Assembly: GCF_030731595.1 (NCBI RefSeq)
Contig: NZ_JANQTS010000094.1
Span: 1 to 39,323 of the forward strand
Source: Yoonia sp.
GTDB lineage: Bacteria; Pseudomonadota; Alphaproteobacteria; Rhodobacterales; Rhodobacteraceae
Direction of reading: 5' to 3'
DNA length: 39,323 nucleotides
Numbering within the stretch: the first letter of the stretch is position 1; every line of letters begins with the position of its first letter. This document shows positions 24,136 to 32,353 of this stretch, in pieces. Made by a program: the position numbers and the translations under genes. The notes beneath the pieces were generated by a model. The model had not been told where the DNA came from, made no database searches, and was given only the letters and a program-made list of their open reading frames with translations.

Positions 24136-24588
24136 CTAGGTGCTTGTCGGCAAGGTCCCGTTGAGGACATAGGCCAGAATATCGACAACTTGCTGCGGCT
24201 CTTGCACAACGGCAAGGGCCGCGGCATCCACCTCTTTCAGCGGATGCTGATGCTCTGGGCCATGCATCACGATCAGTGACTTGCCCAAGGCGGCAGCATA
24301 GCCCGCGTCGAAAGCGGCGTTCCACTGCTTGTATTTCTCACCAAAGCGGACAACCACGATATCGGCATTCTGGATACCATGCCGCGTGCGGATCGCATTA
24401 AGATTGGCGCCTTTGTTGTCATGCCAGAACTTGTCTGGCTCCGCCCCCATGATCGCCACGCCGCAATCATCAGACGCGGCATGATCTGTCACAGGGCCGG
24501 TGAATGTCACATCCATACCGACCGCCCCTGCTGTGATCTGATCACGCCAGTCGGTGTGAATTTCGCCAGAGAGATAAACGGTCAACAT
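24136..24588 (-). CDS. ytoQ: YtoQ family protein
   Basis: 150-aa cytoplasmic protein of the YtoQ family, beginning MLTVYLSGEIHTDWRD, with FTGPVTDHAASD and IVVVRFGEKYKQWNAAFDAG as conserved stretches. The fold resembles nucleoside 2-deoxyribosyltransferases, but no activity has been established that I know of. The ATG at 24588 has an AAAGGA site; the ATG six codons upstream is less well placed. It lies 29 bases downstream of pheT on the same strand and is probably the last gene of the pheS-pheT transcript. Confidence 0.85.
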   Translation of the reverse strand: MLTVYLSGEIHTDWRDQITAGAVGMDVTFTGPVTDHAASDDCGVAIMGAEPDKFWHDNKGANLNAIRTRHGIQNADIVVVRFGEKYKQWNAAFDAGYAAALGKSLIVMHGPEHQHPLKEVDAAALAVVQEPQQVVDILAYVLNGTLPTST

Positions 24589-24617
24589 GTCAGTTCCTTT
24601 CAGCAATGCCTTTGAGA

Positions 24618-27014
24618 TCAGCCGCGCAGGGTGCCACCTGTGGCCTTTGTTACTTTCTCGATGATCTTGGCACTCACGGCTTCGATGTCAGTATCTTTGA
24701 GCGTCGATTCAGTCGGCTGCAAACGCACCGTTAGGGCAAGGGATTTCTTGCCCTCGCCCAATGATCCACCGATGAATTCGTCAAAGACGCGGACATCGGT
24801 AATCAATGCCTTATCCGCACCTGCCGCCGCATTGACCAGCGTCAGCGCCTCGACCTGCGTATCGACAACAAAGGCGAAATCGCGCTCCACCGCCTGCAAA
24901 TCGGTGGATGTGAGGGCGGCGCGCGTTGCGGTCTTGTTCTTGGGCGTCGGAATTTCATCCGGCCAGATCGTAAAGGCGACCGCCGGCCCTTTGATATCCA
25001 TCTCGCGCAGCACCTTGGGGTGCAATTCGCCGAAAATGCCCAGCACCTTTTTGGGACCAAGGCAAATTTTGCCATGCCGCCCCGGGTGCCACCACTCTGA
25101 CGCGCCGCGCAGGATTTGCACCTTGGCCGGTGCGCCGATCGCGGCCAAAACAGCCTCGGCATCAGCTTTGGCATCATAAAGATCAACAGCGCGCGACGTG
25201 CCATGCACGTCTTTCGGCCCGGTGCGCCCGATCAGGACGCCAGTAACCAGCATATGCTGCTCGCCCGGTTCGCCACCGTGGAAGCCGGCACCGACCTCGA
25301 ACAAGGCCATATCCATGAAGCCCCGCGCCTGATTGCGGGCCGCAGCCCGCAGCAAGCCCGGCAACAGGTTCGGACGCATATGCGACATCTCCGAACTGAT
25401 GGGGTTTTCCAGCATGGTCGCGTCATCGCCACCGCCAAAGAGCGTAGCCGCTTCGGCATCAATAAAGCTGTAAGTCACACATTCGTTGTACCCCAAAGCC
25501 GCAGCCATCCGGCGTGCTGCTTGCTGGCGCGACTGGCTGGGGGTCAAAATCGGCTTTGGCACGCCAGCATCGGTGCGCGGCAACGGCTTGCCCTTCAGCT
25601 TGGTGAGCGATGCGATGCGCGCAACCTCCTCGACCAGATCAGCCTCGCCCTGCACATCGGGACGCCACGAGGGGACATGCGCCATGTCGCCTTTCATGGT
25701 GAAGCCGAGTGCGGTCAGCGTCGTGCGCTGTGTCGATTCCGGAATATCCATGCCGACCAGCGAAATCACCCGCTTGGCATCCAGCTTGTAGGCGCGCGAC
25801 ATATCAGGCACCTCGCCCGCCTGAATCAGTTCCGACACTTCCCCGCCCGCATGATCCACGATCATCCGCACCGCGTGTTCCAGTCCTTCGGGGGTAAAGG
25901 CAGGGTCAACGCCCCGCTCGAACCGGTAGCGCGCGTCAGAATTGATCTTCAGGGCGCGGCCGGTATAGGCGATCTGGACCGGATCCCAATAGGCGCTTTC
26001 GACAAAGACGTTTACGGTTTCATCAGAACAGCCAGTTACAGCACCGCCCATAACACCGGCGATGCTTTCGGGGCCTTCATCGTCGGAAATCACCATTTGT
26101 CCGGCCTGCAAAGTATAGGTCTTGTCGTCCAGCGCCGTGATCGTCTCGCCACCCGCTGCGCGATGCACCCGCAGATTGCCTTTGACCTTATCGGCATCAA
26201 AGACGTGCAAAGGGCGGTTCAGGTCATAGGTGAACCAGTTGGTCACATCGACCAGAAAGCTGATCGGGCGCAGGCCGATGGCGCGCAACTGTGTTTGCAG
26301 CCAGTCGGGGCTGGGGCCGTTTTTGACACCACGGATCAAACGACCACAGAAAATCGGGCATCCATCGCGCGTATCATCAGCAATAGACACTTTCAGGTCG
26401 GCAGTGAAACTGGCTGGCACAGGGTCGACCGTGACCGGTTTCAGCGTGCCCAAGCCGCGCGCCGCCAGATCGCGCGCCACACCACGCACGCCCAGCGCAT
26501 CGGGGCGGTTGGGGGTAATCGCGATCTCGATCACCGGATCGACCTTGTCGGGCGCATTGACCGCCAGCCAATCGGTAAAGCTTTGGCCGACCTCACCCGA
26601 AGGCAGTTCGATAATCCCGTCATGTTCTTCCGACAGCTCCATCTCGCGCTCGGAACACATCATGCCGTGGCTTTCGATGCCACGGATTTTGCCCACGCCG
26701 ATGGTCGTATCAATGCCGGGCACATAGGTGCCGGGGCTTGCAATCACGACGGTGATGCCTGCACGGGCATTGGGTGCGCCACAGATAATCTGGGTCAGCC
26801 CGTCCTTGGTTTGCACCTGACAGACGCGCAGCTTGTCCGCATCGGGGTGCTTTTCCGCAGACTCGACGTATCCGATGGTGAAGTCAGCCAGTCGCGCGGC
26901 GGGGTTCTCAATGCCTTCGACCTCAAGCCCAAGGTCGGTCAGCGCATAGGCGATATCATCCACCGAAGCGTCTGTTTCAAGGTGATGCTTGAGCCAAGAG
27001 AGCGTGAATTTCAT
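24618..27014 (-). CDS. pheT: Phenylalanyl-tRNA synthetase beta subunit
   Basis: 798-aa subunit of the (alpha-beta)2 phenylalanyl-tRNA synthetase. Domains in order: an N-terminal tRNA-binding (EMAP-like) domain at about 40-150 with VESAEKHPDADKLRVCQV; the B3/B4 editing domain at about 210-370; the B5 DNA-binding-like domain at about 400-475; the catalytic-core-like region with YNECVTYSFIDAE; and the C-terminal anticodon-binding FDX-ACB domain from about 703, beginning LTSTDLQAVERDFAFVVD. Length is standard. The ATG at 27014 has an AGGA site. It is separated from pheS by an ASCH gene and a small membrane-protein gene. Confidence 0.98.
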   Translation of the reverse strand: MKFTLSWLKHHLETDASVDDIAYALTDLGLEVEGIENPAARLADFTIGYVESAEKHPDADKLRVCQVQTKDGLTQIICGAPNARAGITVVIASPGTYVPGIDTTIGVGKIRGIESHGMMCSEREMELSEEHDGIIELPSGEVGQSFTDWLAVNAPDKVDPVIEIAITPNRPDALGVRGVARDLAARGLGTLKPVTVDPVPASFTADLKVSIADDTRDGCPIFCGRLIRGVKNGPSPDWLQTQLRAIGLRPISFLVDVTNWFTYDLNRPLHVFDADKVKGNLRVHRAAGGETITALDDKTYTLQAGQMVISDDEGPESIAGVMGGAVTGCSDETVNVFVESAYWDPVQIAYTGRALKINSDARYRFERGVDPAFTPEGLEHAVRMIVDHAGGEVSELIQAGEVPDMSRAYKLDAKRVISLVGMDIPESTQRTTLTALGFTMKGDMAHVPSWRPDVQGEADLVEEVARIASLTKLKGKPLPRTDAGVPKPILTPSQSRQQAARRMAAALGYNECVTYSFIDAEAATLFGGGDDATMLENPISSEMSHMRPNLLPGLLRAAARNQARGFMDMALFEVGAGFHGGEPGEQHMLVTGVLIGRTGPKDVHGTSRAVDLYDAKADAEAVLAAIGAPAKVQILRGASEWWHPGRHGKICLGPKKVLGIFGELHPKVLREMDIKGPAVAFTIWPDEIPTPKNKTATRAALTSTDLQAVERDFAFVVDTQVEALTLVNAAAGADKALITDVRVFDEFIGGSLGEGKKSLALTVRLQPTESTLKDTDIEAVSAKIIEKVTKATGGTLRG

Positions 27015-27086
27015 AGGTCCGGTCCTGCGGTTCTAACGGGTTGGAGAGGGCTTAGCGGATTACAAAGGCAGGGGAAAGAGGCGCGG

Positions 27087-27275
27087 TCACTTGCGCGGCT
27101 GATGCGCTGCGGCCCATTTGGCGACACCCCATGCAGGCAAGAGGATGACCCCCCATCCGGCCGCATTAATCAAAGTCAGTTTCAGCGCCAGTTCGCGCGG
27201 CATGTCAGAGGTCCACATGGCGATATGGCCAAGCACGATAAAGAGAACCAGAAAGGTAACGTAAATCCGCATCAT
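27087..27275 (-). CDS. Small membrane protein between pheS and pheT
   Basis: 62 aa with two predicted transmembrane helices, at about residues 3-20 (RIYVTFLVLFIVLGHIAMW) and 31-53 (LKLTLINAAGWGVILLPAWGVAKW), and a basic C-terminal tail. No family is recognised. Two adjacent ATGs (27275 and 27272) lack a strong ribosome binding site. Its place, 35 bases after the ASCH gene and 72 before pheT on the same strand, and its membrane-protein composition argue that it is real. Function unknown. Confidence 0.65.
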   Translation of the reverse strand: MMRIYVTFLVLFIVLGHIAMWTSDMPRELALKLTLINAAGWGVILLPAWGVAKWAAAHQPRK

Positions 27276-27310
27276 CTGGCGAGTTTAGCGCATCGGGCCT
27301 GCGGTGGAAA

Positions 27311-27739
27311 TCAAAGTTCGCGGCCTGCCAGATCTTCGACCACCACAAAATGTTCGAAAAGCAGCATCATTTCAGGGTCAAACCCGCCATTGCGCTTGAA
27401 ATAGGCTTTGTGGTCTTTGCGCCAGCCCAAGAGGCTGTCGTTCTCGCCCTCGGCCAAGGCCATCTCTTCGGTCACGTCGCAATAGCGGATTTTTTCGACC
27501 TTCGTGGTGCGGATCACCAAGGCGGGCGTGCCATCCCAGTTCGCCGCGATATCACAACGGCCTACAACAGGCATCGATTCTGGCTCATCCGCGAAGTCAG
27601 ACAGCGCAGCACAGGTCGCCCGCTTCTTGCCCTTACGGACCAGCCCGATCAGGTACTGGCAAAGCTCGGGGCTGTCGCCAAAACGAAACGTACCCGCGCC
27701 GGGGTAAGTGTCTTGCAGGTCTTCGGTGTCGTCGGTCAT
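27311..27739 (-). CDS. ASCH-domain protein
   Basis: 142 aa. The ASCH (PUA-like) domain is seen in TFRFGDSPELCQYLIGLVRKGKKRATCAA split by the typical GKKRAT motif, VVGRCDIAANWDGTPALVIRTT, and the late acidic GENDSLLGWRKDHKAYF with its conserved tryptophan. ASCH proteins bind RNA or nucleosides; some (the YqfB type) hydrolyse N4-acetylcytidine. ATG 27739 has a GAGG site and gives the usual N-terminus; ten codons upstream are discarded. It is located between pheS and pheT, hinting at an RNA or nucleoside role linked to translation, which is inference. Confidence 0.88.
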   Translation of the reverse strand: MTDDTEDLQDTYPGAGTFRFGDSPELCQYLIGLVRKGKKRATCAALSDFADEPESMPVVGRCDIAANWDGTPALVIRTTKVEKIRYCDVTEEMALAEGENDSLLGWRKDHKAYFKRNGGFDPEMMLLFEHFVVVEDLAGREL

Positions 27740-27808
27740 TGGGGTGCCTCTTGGGGTGGGTTTCGCCAAACTATCTCTTTCGCCACCTAGATGCCATTCA
27801 CAACATCA

Positions 27809-27940
27809 GGGCAGCGCCCGGACCTTGGGGTGGGCGCAATGACGGTCGTATTTCGCAATGCGGTCAATTAAGCCGCAACGGTAGTTCAGATTGCAGCGTT
27901 GCAAAAGCGCCCTCCCCATGGGGGAGGTCCGGGCGCTGCC
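27809..27940. repeat. Long inverted repeat and hairpins between pheS and the ASCH gene
   Basis: A perfect 17-bp inverted repeat, GGGCAGCGCCCGGACCT at 27809-27825 and its complement at 27924-27940, frames 98 bases. Two further hairpins sit at its right edge: CCTCCCC/GGGGAGG around 27910-27926, and GCCCGGC-GAT-GCCGGGC at 27937-27953. There is no T-run, so a classical terminator is unlikely. A REP-like intergenic repeat or RNA-processing structure is more likely. Confidence 0.7.
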
Positions 27941-27965
27941 CGGCGATGCCGGGCGGGGCTTTTGG

Positions 27966-29039
27966 CTACCTACTTAATCCACCATGCAGCGTCGGCACGT
28001 CCAGCGCCGCGAACCCGTAGTGCCTTAGCCAGCGCAGATCGCTGTCAAAAAACGCCCGCAAATCCGGTATCCCGTATTTCAGCATCGCGATCCGGTCGAT
28101 GCCCATGCCGAAGGCAAAGCCTTGCCACTGGGTCGGGTCCACGCCTGCCGCTTGCAGCACCTTGGGGTGCACCATGCCGGACCCCAGAATTTCCAGCCAG
28201 TCGTCGCCCTCGCCCACTTTCAGCGTGCCGCCTTCCCATGAACAGCGGATATCGACCTCTGCCGAAGGTTCGGTGAACGGAAAGTGGGACGCGCGGAAGC
28301 GGATATCGACGTTATCGACCTCGAAATAGGATTTCACGAATTCTTCCAGCACCCATTTCAGGTTGGCCATGCTGATGTCTTTGTCGATGGCCAAGCCTTC
28401 GACCTGATGGAACATCGGCGTGTGGGTCTGGTCATAGTCGGCGCGGTACACGCGACCGGGGCAGATGATGCGCGTGGGGGCGCCGCTGGCCTCCATGCTG
28501 CGGATCTGCACCGGGCTGGTGTGGGTGCGCAGTACATGGGGCGGACGGTTATCACCCTGCGCACGGTGCGTATAGAAGGTGTCCATCTCGGCCCGCGCGG
28601 GGTGGTGGCCGGGGATATTCAGCGCGTCGAAATTATACCAGTCGCTTTCGATCTGCGGGCCTTCAGCGACGCGGAAACCCATGTCGGCGAAAATCGCTGT
28701 GACCTCTTCGGTAACCTGGGAAATCGGGTGGATCGTCCCTTGGCGACGCTCGCGGGCGGGCAAGGTCACATCCAGCCATTCGCCACGCAGACGCGCATCA
28801 AGGGCGGCATCAGAGAGCGCCATCTTTTTGGCGGCCAATGCGCTGTTGATCTCGTCTTTCAGAGCATTGAGCGCGGGGCCGGCGGTCTGGCGTTCTTCGG
28901 GGCTCATCTTGCCTAGCTCGCGCATTTGCAGGCTAATCTCGCCCTTCTTGCCCAGAGCTTGCACACGCAAATCCTCGATCGCGGCCTCTTCGGCTGCATT
29001 CGCAATCAGGGTCAGGTATTTTTGTTTCAGATCGTCCAT
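27966..29039 (-). CDS. pheS: Phenylalanyl-tRNA synthetase alpha subunit
   Basis: 357-aa catalytic subunit. The N-terminal coiled-coil arm (about 1-95) binds tRNA. Class II motifs follow: motif 1 around [19 protein letters not shown], motif 2 in [20 protein letters not shown] with its arginines, the [15 protein letters not shown] substrate region, and motif 3 in [15 protein letters not shown]. The ATG at 29039 follows a GAGAGG site. A weak minus-strand promoter (TTGCAA with 17-base spacing) may lie in the 141-base gap upstream, next to the MttB gene. Normally pheS follows rplT in related genomes as I recall, so the MttB gene looks like an insertion there. Confidence 0.98.
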   Translation of the reverse strand: MDDLKQKYLTLIANAAEEAAIEDLRVQALGKKGEISLQMRELGKMSPEERQTAGPALNALKDEINSALAAKKMALSDAALDARLRGEWLDVTLPARERRQGTIHPISQVTEEVTAIFADMGFRVAEGPQIESDWYNFDALNIPGHHPARAEMDTFYTHRAQGDNRPPHVLRTHTSPVQIRSMEASGAPTRIICPGRVYRADYDQTHTPMFHQVEGLAIDKDISMANLKWVLEEFVKSYFEVDNVDIRFRASHFPFTEPSAEVDIRCSWEGGTLKVGEGDDWLEILGSGMVHPKVLQAAGVDPTQWQGFAFGMGIDRIAMLKYGIPDLRAFFDSDLRWLRHYGFAALDVPTLHGGLSR

Positions 29040-29180
29040 CGGCCGCCTCTCGCAATCGTCCCCGCGGAGTTAGCGAAATGGGCGCATGGTTGCAAGCTGC
29101 ACGGATCATTGTGGGCAAGCCGGACTACCCATTCCACCGTGGTGTCGGATCGCGCAAAACACCTTTCACAGCAGCAGGCT

Positions 29181-30710
29181 TCAAAGGATATTGAACTGCT
29201 CACGGATCGTCGCGTCTTGGGCTGTCGAAAGATATTGCGGATGATGGTCTGCCAAAATCTGCCGCGCACGTTCGCGCGCTACGGTCCATGCGTCTTTCGC
29301 CCCGTTTTCGGCCCACGTGCGCGGTTCATCACGATCAGCAAGCGAGGGGTAAAAATAGTCACGTTCCATCGCTGCGATTGTGTGCTCGCCACCCAGAAAA
29401 TGGCCCGGGCCAAGAACAGCCTCGTTGATCGCATCGAAACCAAGGTTATCTTCGGTCACTTCGATCCCCCGCAGGATGCGATACGTATGCGAGTGCATCT
29501 CGTCGTCGAGGATGAAAGCCTCGAAACTTGCACCGAGCAAGGAAGCGGTCATGCCTGAGCTTTCATAAATCAAATTGCCACCGGCCAAGGCCGCGGCCAG
29601 AGAACTTAAGCCCTTCTCTGCCCCGTATTGCGCATCGATTGCCTTGGCATCGGTCATGGAACAGGCCACACCGGATGGCAGCCCGAGCCAGTTTGACAAC
29701 TGGGCAGAGGCGGCGTTGAGCAAGGCGCTTTCTCCGCTCCCGCCAGAAAATGAACCCGTGCGGAGGTCAACGACCAATGGCCAGTTGGAAAAAATCATCG
29801 GGAACCCCGGTTTAATCGCATGGACCATTACCAAACTGGCGAGTGTTTCCGCCAAAGACTGCGTCAGAAAACCCGCCATCGTCGCGGGGGCTGTCGCGCC
29901 GGCTTGGGCGGCCGTGATACACGACATCGGGATGTTATGCCTGATGCATTCATAGACGACGTCGACCGCGTCTTCCCCATACCGCATCGGCGAAATCACG
30001 GGACTGATATGCGCCTTCATAAACGGACGTCTTGAGAATGCACCTGCGCCGCCTGCTGCGATATCAAGCAGCGTAACGATGGGCTCTATATGTTCGGCCA
30101 GTGTAAACGAGGTTGCCGTGGGCTTTGTTGTGTTGCGGACCAATGCATAGGCCGTATTCACGTCCAGATCGAAATTGCCCGGGACATCGGTGGCGACACA
30201 ACAGCGCGTAAACCAACTCACATTGGCCAGCGTATCCTGCAACCGCGTGAAATCATGAAGATCGGCAAGGGTCGAAGGGCGGTAGATCCTACGATCAAGA
30301 TCAAGCGTTTGAACCGCCGCCCCGCCCGTACCAAAGTAGACTTTGCTACCACCGACCTCGATGGAACGATTGTCATCCCGACCGTGCAATGTGAACTTTT
30401 TTGTGGCCTTTGCGATCGCATCCTCAACAAGAGCGGCTGGAAATGTGACGCGACCATTGCCGGTTTCGCTTGCACCTGCGCCGATCAGGTCCTGCCGCAG
30501 CCGCGCGGGAACAGCGCCCATGCCCAGCTCAGACAAAAGCCGAAGCGCGGTCTTGTAGATCGCACGCAAGTCCGGCTCTGTCAGTGGCCGAAAGGACCCG
30601 CCAACCTGACCCGGCGGACATGGATCAATCATCGGCTTGGCCGCACGTTTGATGATGCGTTGGGCCCGACCGCCGCTACGTCTTGTGGTCTTGCCGGCGG
30701 TACCGGTCAT
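29181..30710 (-). CDS. Trimethylamine methyltransferase-family protein (MttB), non-pyrrolysine
   Basis: 509-aa member of the MttB superfamily, beginning with a basic stretch (KTTRRSGGRAQRIIKRAAK) and showing FGTGGAAVQTLD, MKAHISPVISPMRYG and SGMTASLLGASFEAFILDDEMH. True trimethylamine methyltransferases need an in-frame amber codon for pyrrolysine; none is present, so this belongs to the non-Pyl group, whose characterised members demethylate glycine betaine or other quaternary amines using a corrinoid protein. No corrinoid protein or reactivase gene lies nearby, so the partner must be elsewhere. The ATG at 30710 has an AGAAGG site. It has 640 bases without a gene upstream and pheS downstream. 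Confidence 0.9.
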   Translation of the reverse strand: MTGTAGKTTRRSGGRAQRIIKRAAKPMIDPCPPGQVGGSFRPLTEPDLRAIYKTALRLLSELGMGAVPARLRQDLIGAGASETGNGRVTFPAALVEDAIAKATKKFTLHGRDDNRSIEVGGSKVYFGTGGAAVQTLDLDRRIYRPSTLADLHDFTRLQDTLANVSWFTRCCVATDVPGNFDLDVNTAYALVRNTTKPTATSFTLAEHIEPIVTLLDIAAGGAGAFSRRPFMKAHISPVISPMRYGEDAVDVVYECIRHNIPMSCITAAQAGATAPATMAGFLTQSLAETLASLVMVHAIKPGFPMIFSNWPLVVDLRTGSFSGGSGESALLNAASAQLSNWLGLPSGVACSMTDAKAIDAQYGAEKGLSSLAAALAGGNLIYESSGMTASLLGASFEAFILDDEMHSHTYRILRGIEVTEDNLGFDAINEAVLGPGHFLGGEHTIAAMERDYFYPSLADRDEPRTWAENGAKDAWTVARERARQILADHHPQYLSTAQDATIREQFNIL

Positions 30711-31350
30711 GGCGGTGTGCCTTCTGGTTTTGGTAGTCCGTTACACTTGAATTGGTAGGACAATGGAAAACGCTTTGATAGCCTCTATTGGCGATCAATC
30801 CCGGCAATTCCGTTTCTTGGCTCGCAAAAGTCAGAGGTCACGCAACGGGTGCGCTGACTGTCGGACTGGCCAAGACATAAGTATGTTGATTCGTTCAGGA
30901 AACGTGCTGGGATTTTTGGTAGAATGGGCGCGCCCGCAAGCCAGCGCAATGTCGCTGTGCGTGTTAATTTCGCAGGATAACACCCAGACCCCGAGGCCTT
31001 CGAGGGCTGCACATCCGAATGTGCGCCGCCGTTGAGACAGCAGTCAAATGCACGAGGCGGCTTCGATTTCCACATCTTATTTTCAAAAGCCTATTTTTGA
31101 AACACAGCGCTGGCAACCTGGCTGCCTTTTGGGGCGGCTTGGCATGGGGGTTTTCGGAGCCGGCAGTAGCTGGTTGCTCCCCTTCCGGTGGCATCGATAA
31201 TGCGGCGCCATTTCGGGTTGGTCTGGCGCCAGTACCGAGATCTGATTTTATACGGGGACTCGTGATGCGCCCTTTTGGGCTGGTTATGCAACAAAGGGCC
31301 CAGCACAGCAGTCGTTGGTTTGTGGCAAAGGATGGACGTTACACACATGC
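30711..31350. other. 640-base region without a supported gene between rplT and the MttB gene
   Basis: Open frames here (30785-31075 and 30964-31194 on the minus strand, 31019-31399 on the plus) overlap each other, show no domain, and the last runs through the rplT terminator. They are not called. No hairpin or repeat family was recognised. The stretch could hold the MttB promoter, an RNA gene or the remains of an insertion. Confidence 0.5.
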
Positions 31351-31377
31351 AAAAGGCCGCCCCCATAGGGCGGCCTT
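31351..31377 (-). terminator. Rho-independent terminator of rpmI-rplT
   Basis: An 11-bp stem AAAGGCCGCCC (31352-31362) and GGGCGGCCTTT (31368-31377) with a five-base loop, followed on the minus strand by a T tract. It begins 24 bases after the rplT stop, so the MttB gene needs its own promoter. Confidence 0.9.
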
Positions 31378-31400
31378 TCGAAAATCACATCTTGCGTAGG

Positions 31401-31763
31401 TTACGCTGGCAGTGCTGCTTTTGCCTTGCCGACAACTGCTGCAAATGCATCAGGCTCGTTCACGGCCAGATCGGCCAGAACCTTGCGGTCCACTTCGATA
31501 CCGGCCAGCATCAGGCCGTTGATGAACTTGGAGTAGTTCAGTGTCTCATCAACCGAACGCACACCTGCGTTGATCCGCTGGATCCACAACGCGCGGAAAT
31601 TGCGCTTGCGGTTGTGGCGGTCACGGGTTGCATATTGGTTGGCTTTGTCGACCGCTTGTGCCGCGACCTTGAAGGTCTTGGAGCGGCGATCATAATAACC
31701 TTTGGCAGCGTCGAGTACTTTTTTGTGACGACGGTGCGTGACGGTTCCACCTTTAACGCGCAT
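31401..31763 (-). CDS. rplT: 50S ribosomal protein L20
   Basis: 120-aa large-subunit protein that binds 23S rRNA early in assembly. The basic N-terminal tail ([27 protein letters not shown]) and the helical RNA-binding region [19 protein letters not shown] are conserved throughout. The start is [15 protein letters not shown] at 31763 with an AGAGGG site, slightly different from the common MARVKRG opening. It follows rpmI by 17 bases and ends in a strong terminator. infC, its partner in many bacteria, is not in the window. Confidence 0.98.
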   Translation of the reverse strand: MRVKGGTVTHRRHKKVLDAAKGYYDRRSKTFKVAAQAVDKANQYATRDRHNRKRNFRALWIQRINAGVRSVDETLNYSKFINGLMLAGIEVDRKVLADLAVNEPDAFAAVVGKAKAALPA

Positions 31764-31780
31764 ATCTCAATTCCCTCTAA

Positions 31781-31981
31781 TTAACGTGCGTAAGGCATCA
31801 TCGGTTTGATGATACCCTCGTCTTGCTTGCTCAATGTGGTTGTACCACGAGCATTGCGGAGGAATTTGTTGGTGCGCTTGATCATCCCGTGGCGCTTGCC
31901 AGCTTGGCCCGCAAGGATGCGGCCAGTGGCCGTCACTTTGAACCGCTTTTTGCAGCTCGATTTGGTCTTCATCTTCGGCAT
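31781..31981 (-). CDS. rpmI: 50S ribosomal protein L35
   Basis: 66-aa basic ribosomal protein, beginning [20 protein letters not shown], with the conserved [20 protein letters not shown] core. ATG 31981 has an AGGAGA site; the frame upstream to 32029 is leader. First gene of the rpmI-rplT unit, with a promoter candidate about 80 bases upstream. Confidence 0.98.
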   Translation of the reverse strand: MPKMKTKSSCKKRFKVTATGRILAGQAGKRHGMIKRTNKFLRNARGTTTLSKQDEGIIKPMMPYAR

Positions 31982-32058
31982 TTCCGTCTCCTGTTCAAGT
32001 CGGTCGAAACGCGCGACTCGGCATGCCATCTTGGCCGGACGCGCGGGTTAAGACGCGC

Positions 32059-32087
32059 CGTATAGGACGCATCCGCTATAGACGCAA
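32059..32087 (-). promoter_or_regulatory. Candidate sigma-70 promoter of rpmI-rplT
   Basis: On the minus strand TTGCGT (32087-32082), a 17-base spacer and TATACG (32064-32059), placing a start about 70-75 bases before the rpmI ATG. It lies between the small membrane-protein gene and rpmI, so the ribosomal genes can be transcribed separately from pyk. Confidence 0.55.
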
Positions 32088-32092
32088 GGGGC

Positions 32093-32317
32093 TTAGTTCA
32101 CGTATCGCCCCAGAACCCCGACAATCACCTCGTCGATCGTGGCAACACTGTAGACGCCTGGATTTTCCTGCATCGCATAAGCCACTGCACCGCCGCCAAT
32201 GATCAGCATCAGTGCCGCCTGCTTGGGCCAGCGACGATCCGCATATGCGCTGACCAAAGATGGTACAGCAAAAGCGGCAAGCGCCACCCCAATGACGAAA
32301 ATCAGATCGAAATCCAT
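32093..32317 (-). CDS. Small membrane protein downstream of pyk
   Basis: 74 aa with two hydrophobic helices, at about residues 3-22 (FDLIFVIGVALAAFAVPSLV) and 33-48 (QAALMLIIGGGAVAYAM), and a short C-terminal tail. No family recognised. The ribosome binding site (AGGAT) is unusually close to the ATG at 32317. It follows pyk by 36 bases on the same strand and is probably co-transcribed with it. Function unknown. Confidence 0.7.
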   Translation of the reverse strand: MDFDLIFVIGVALAAFAVPSLVSAYADRRWPKQAALMLIIGGGAVAYAMQENPGVYSVATIDEVIVGVLGRYVN

Positions 32318-32353
32318 ATCCTATAAGCCTTGCCCTTACGCCCCGCCCGAAAC

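Noticed and set aside
25116..27404. 762-codon plus-strand open frame antisense to pheT
   Set aside because: pheT on the other strand shows every domain of the family at full length. The plus-strand translation is rich in Arg, His and Gln with no fold or motif, so it is a shadow frame despite its length.
29181..30710. Pyrrolysine-containing trimethylamine methyltransferase
   Set aside because: The frame runs through without an in-frame TAG, so no pyrrolysine residue can be encoded.
30090..30758. 222-codon plus-strand frame overlapping the MttB gene
   Set aside because: Antisense to a gene with strong family similarity. It has many cysteines and no domain.
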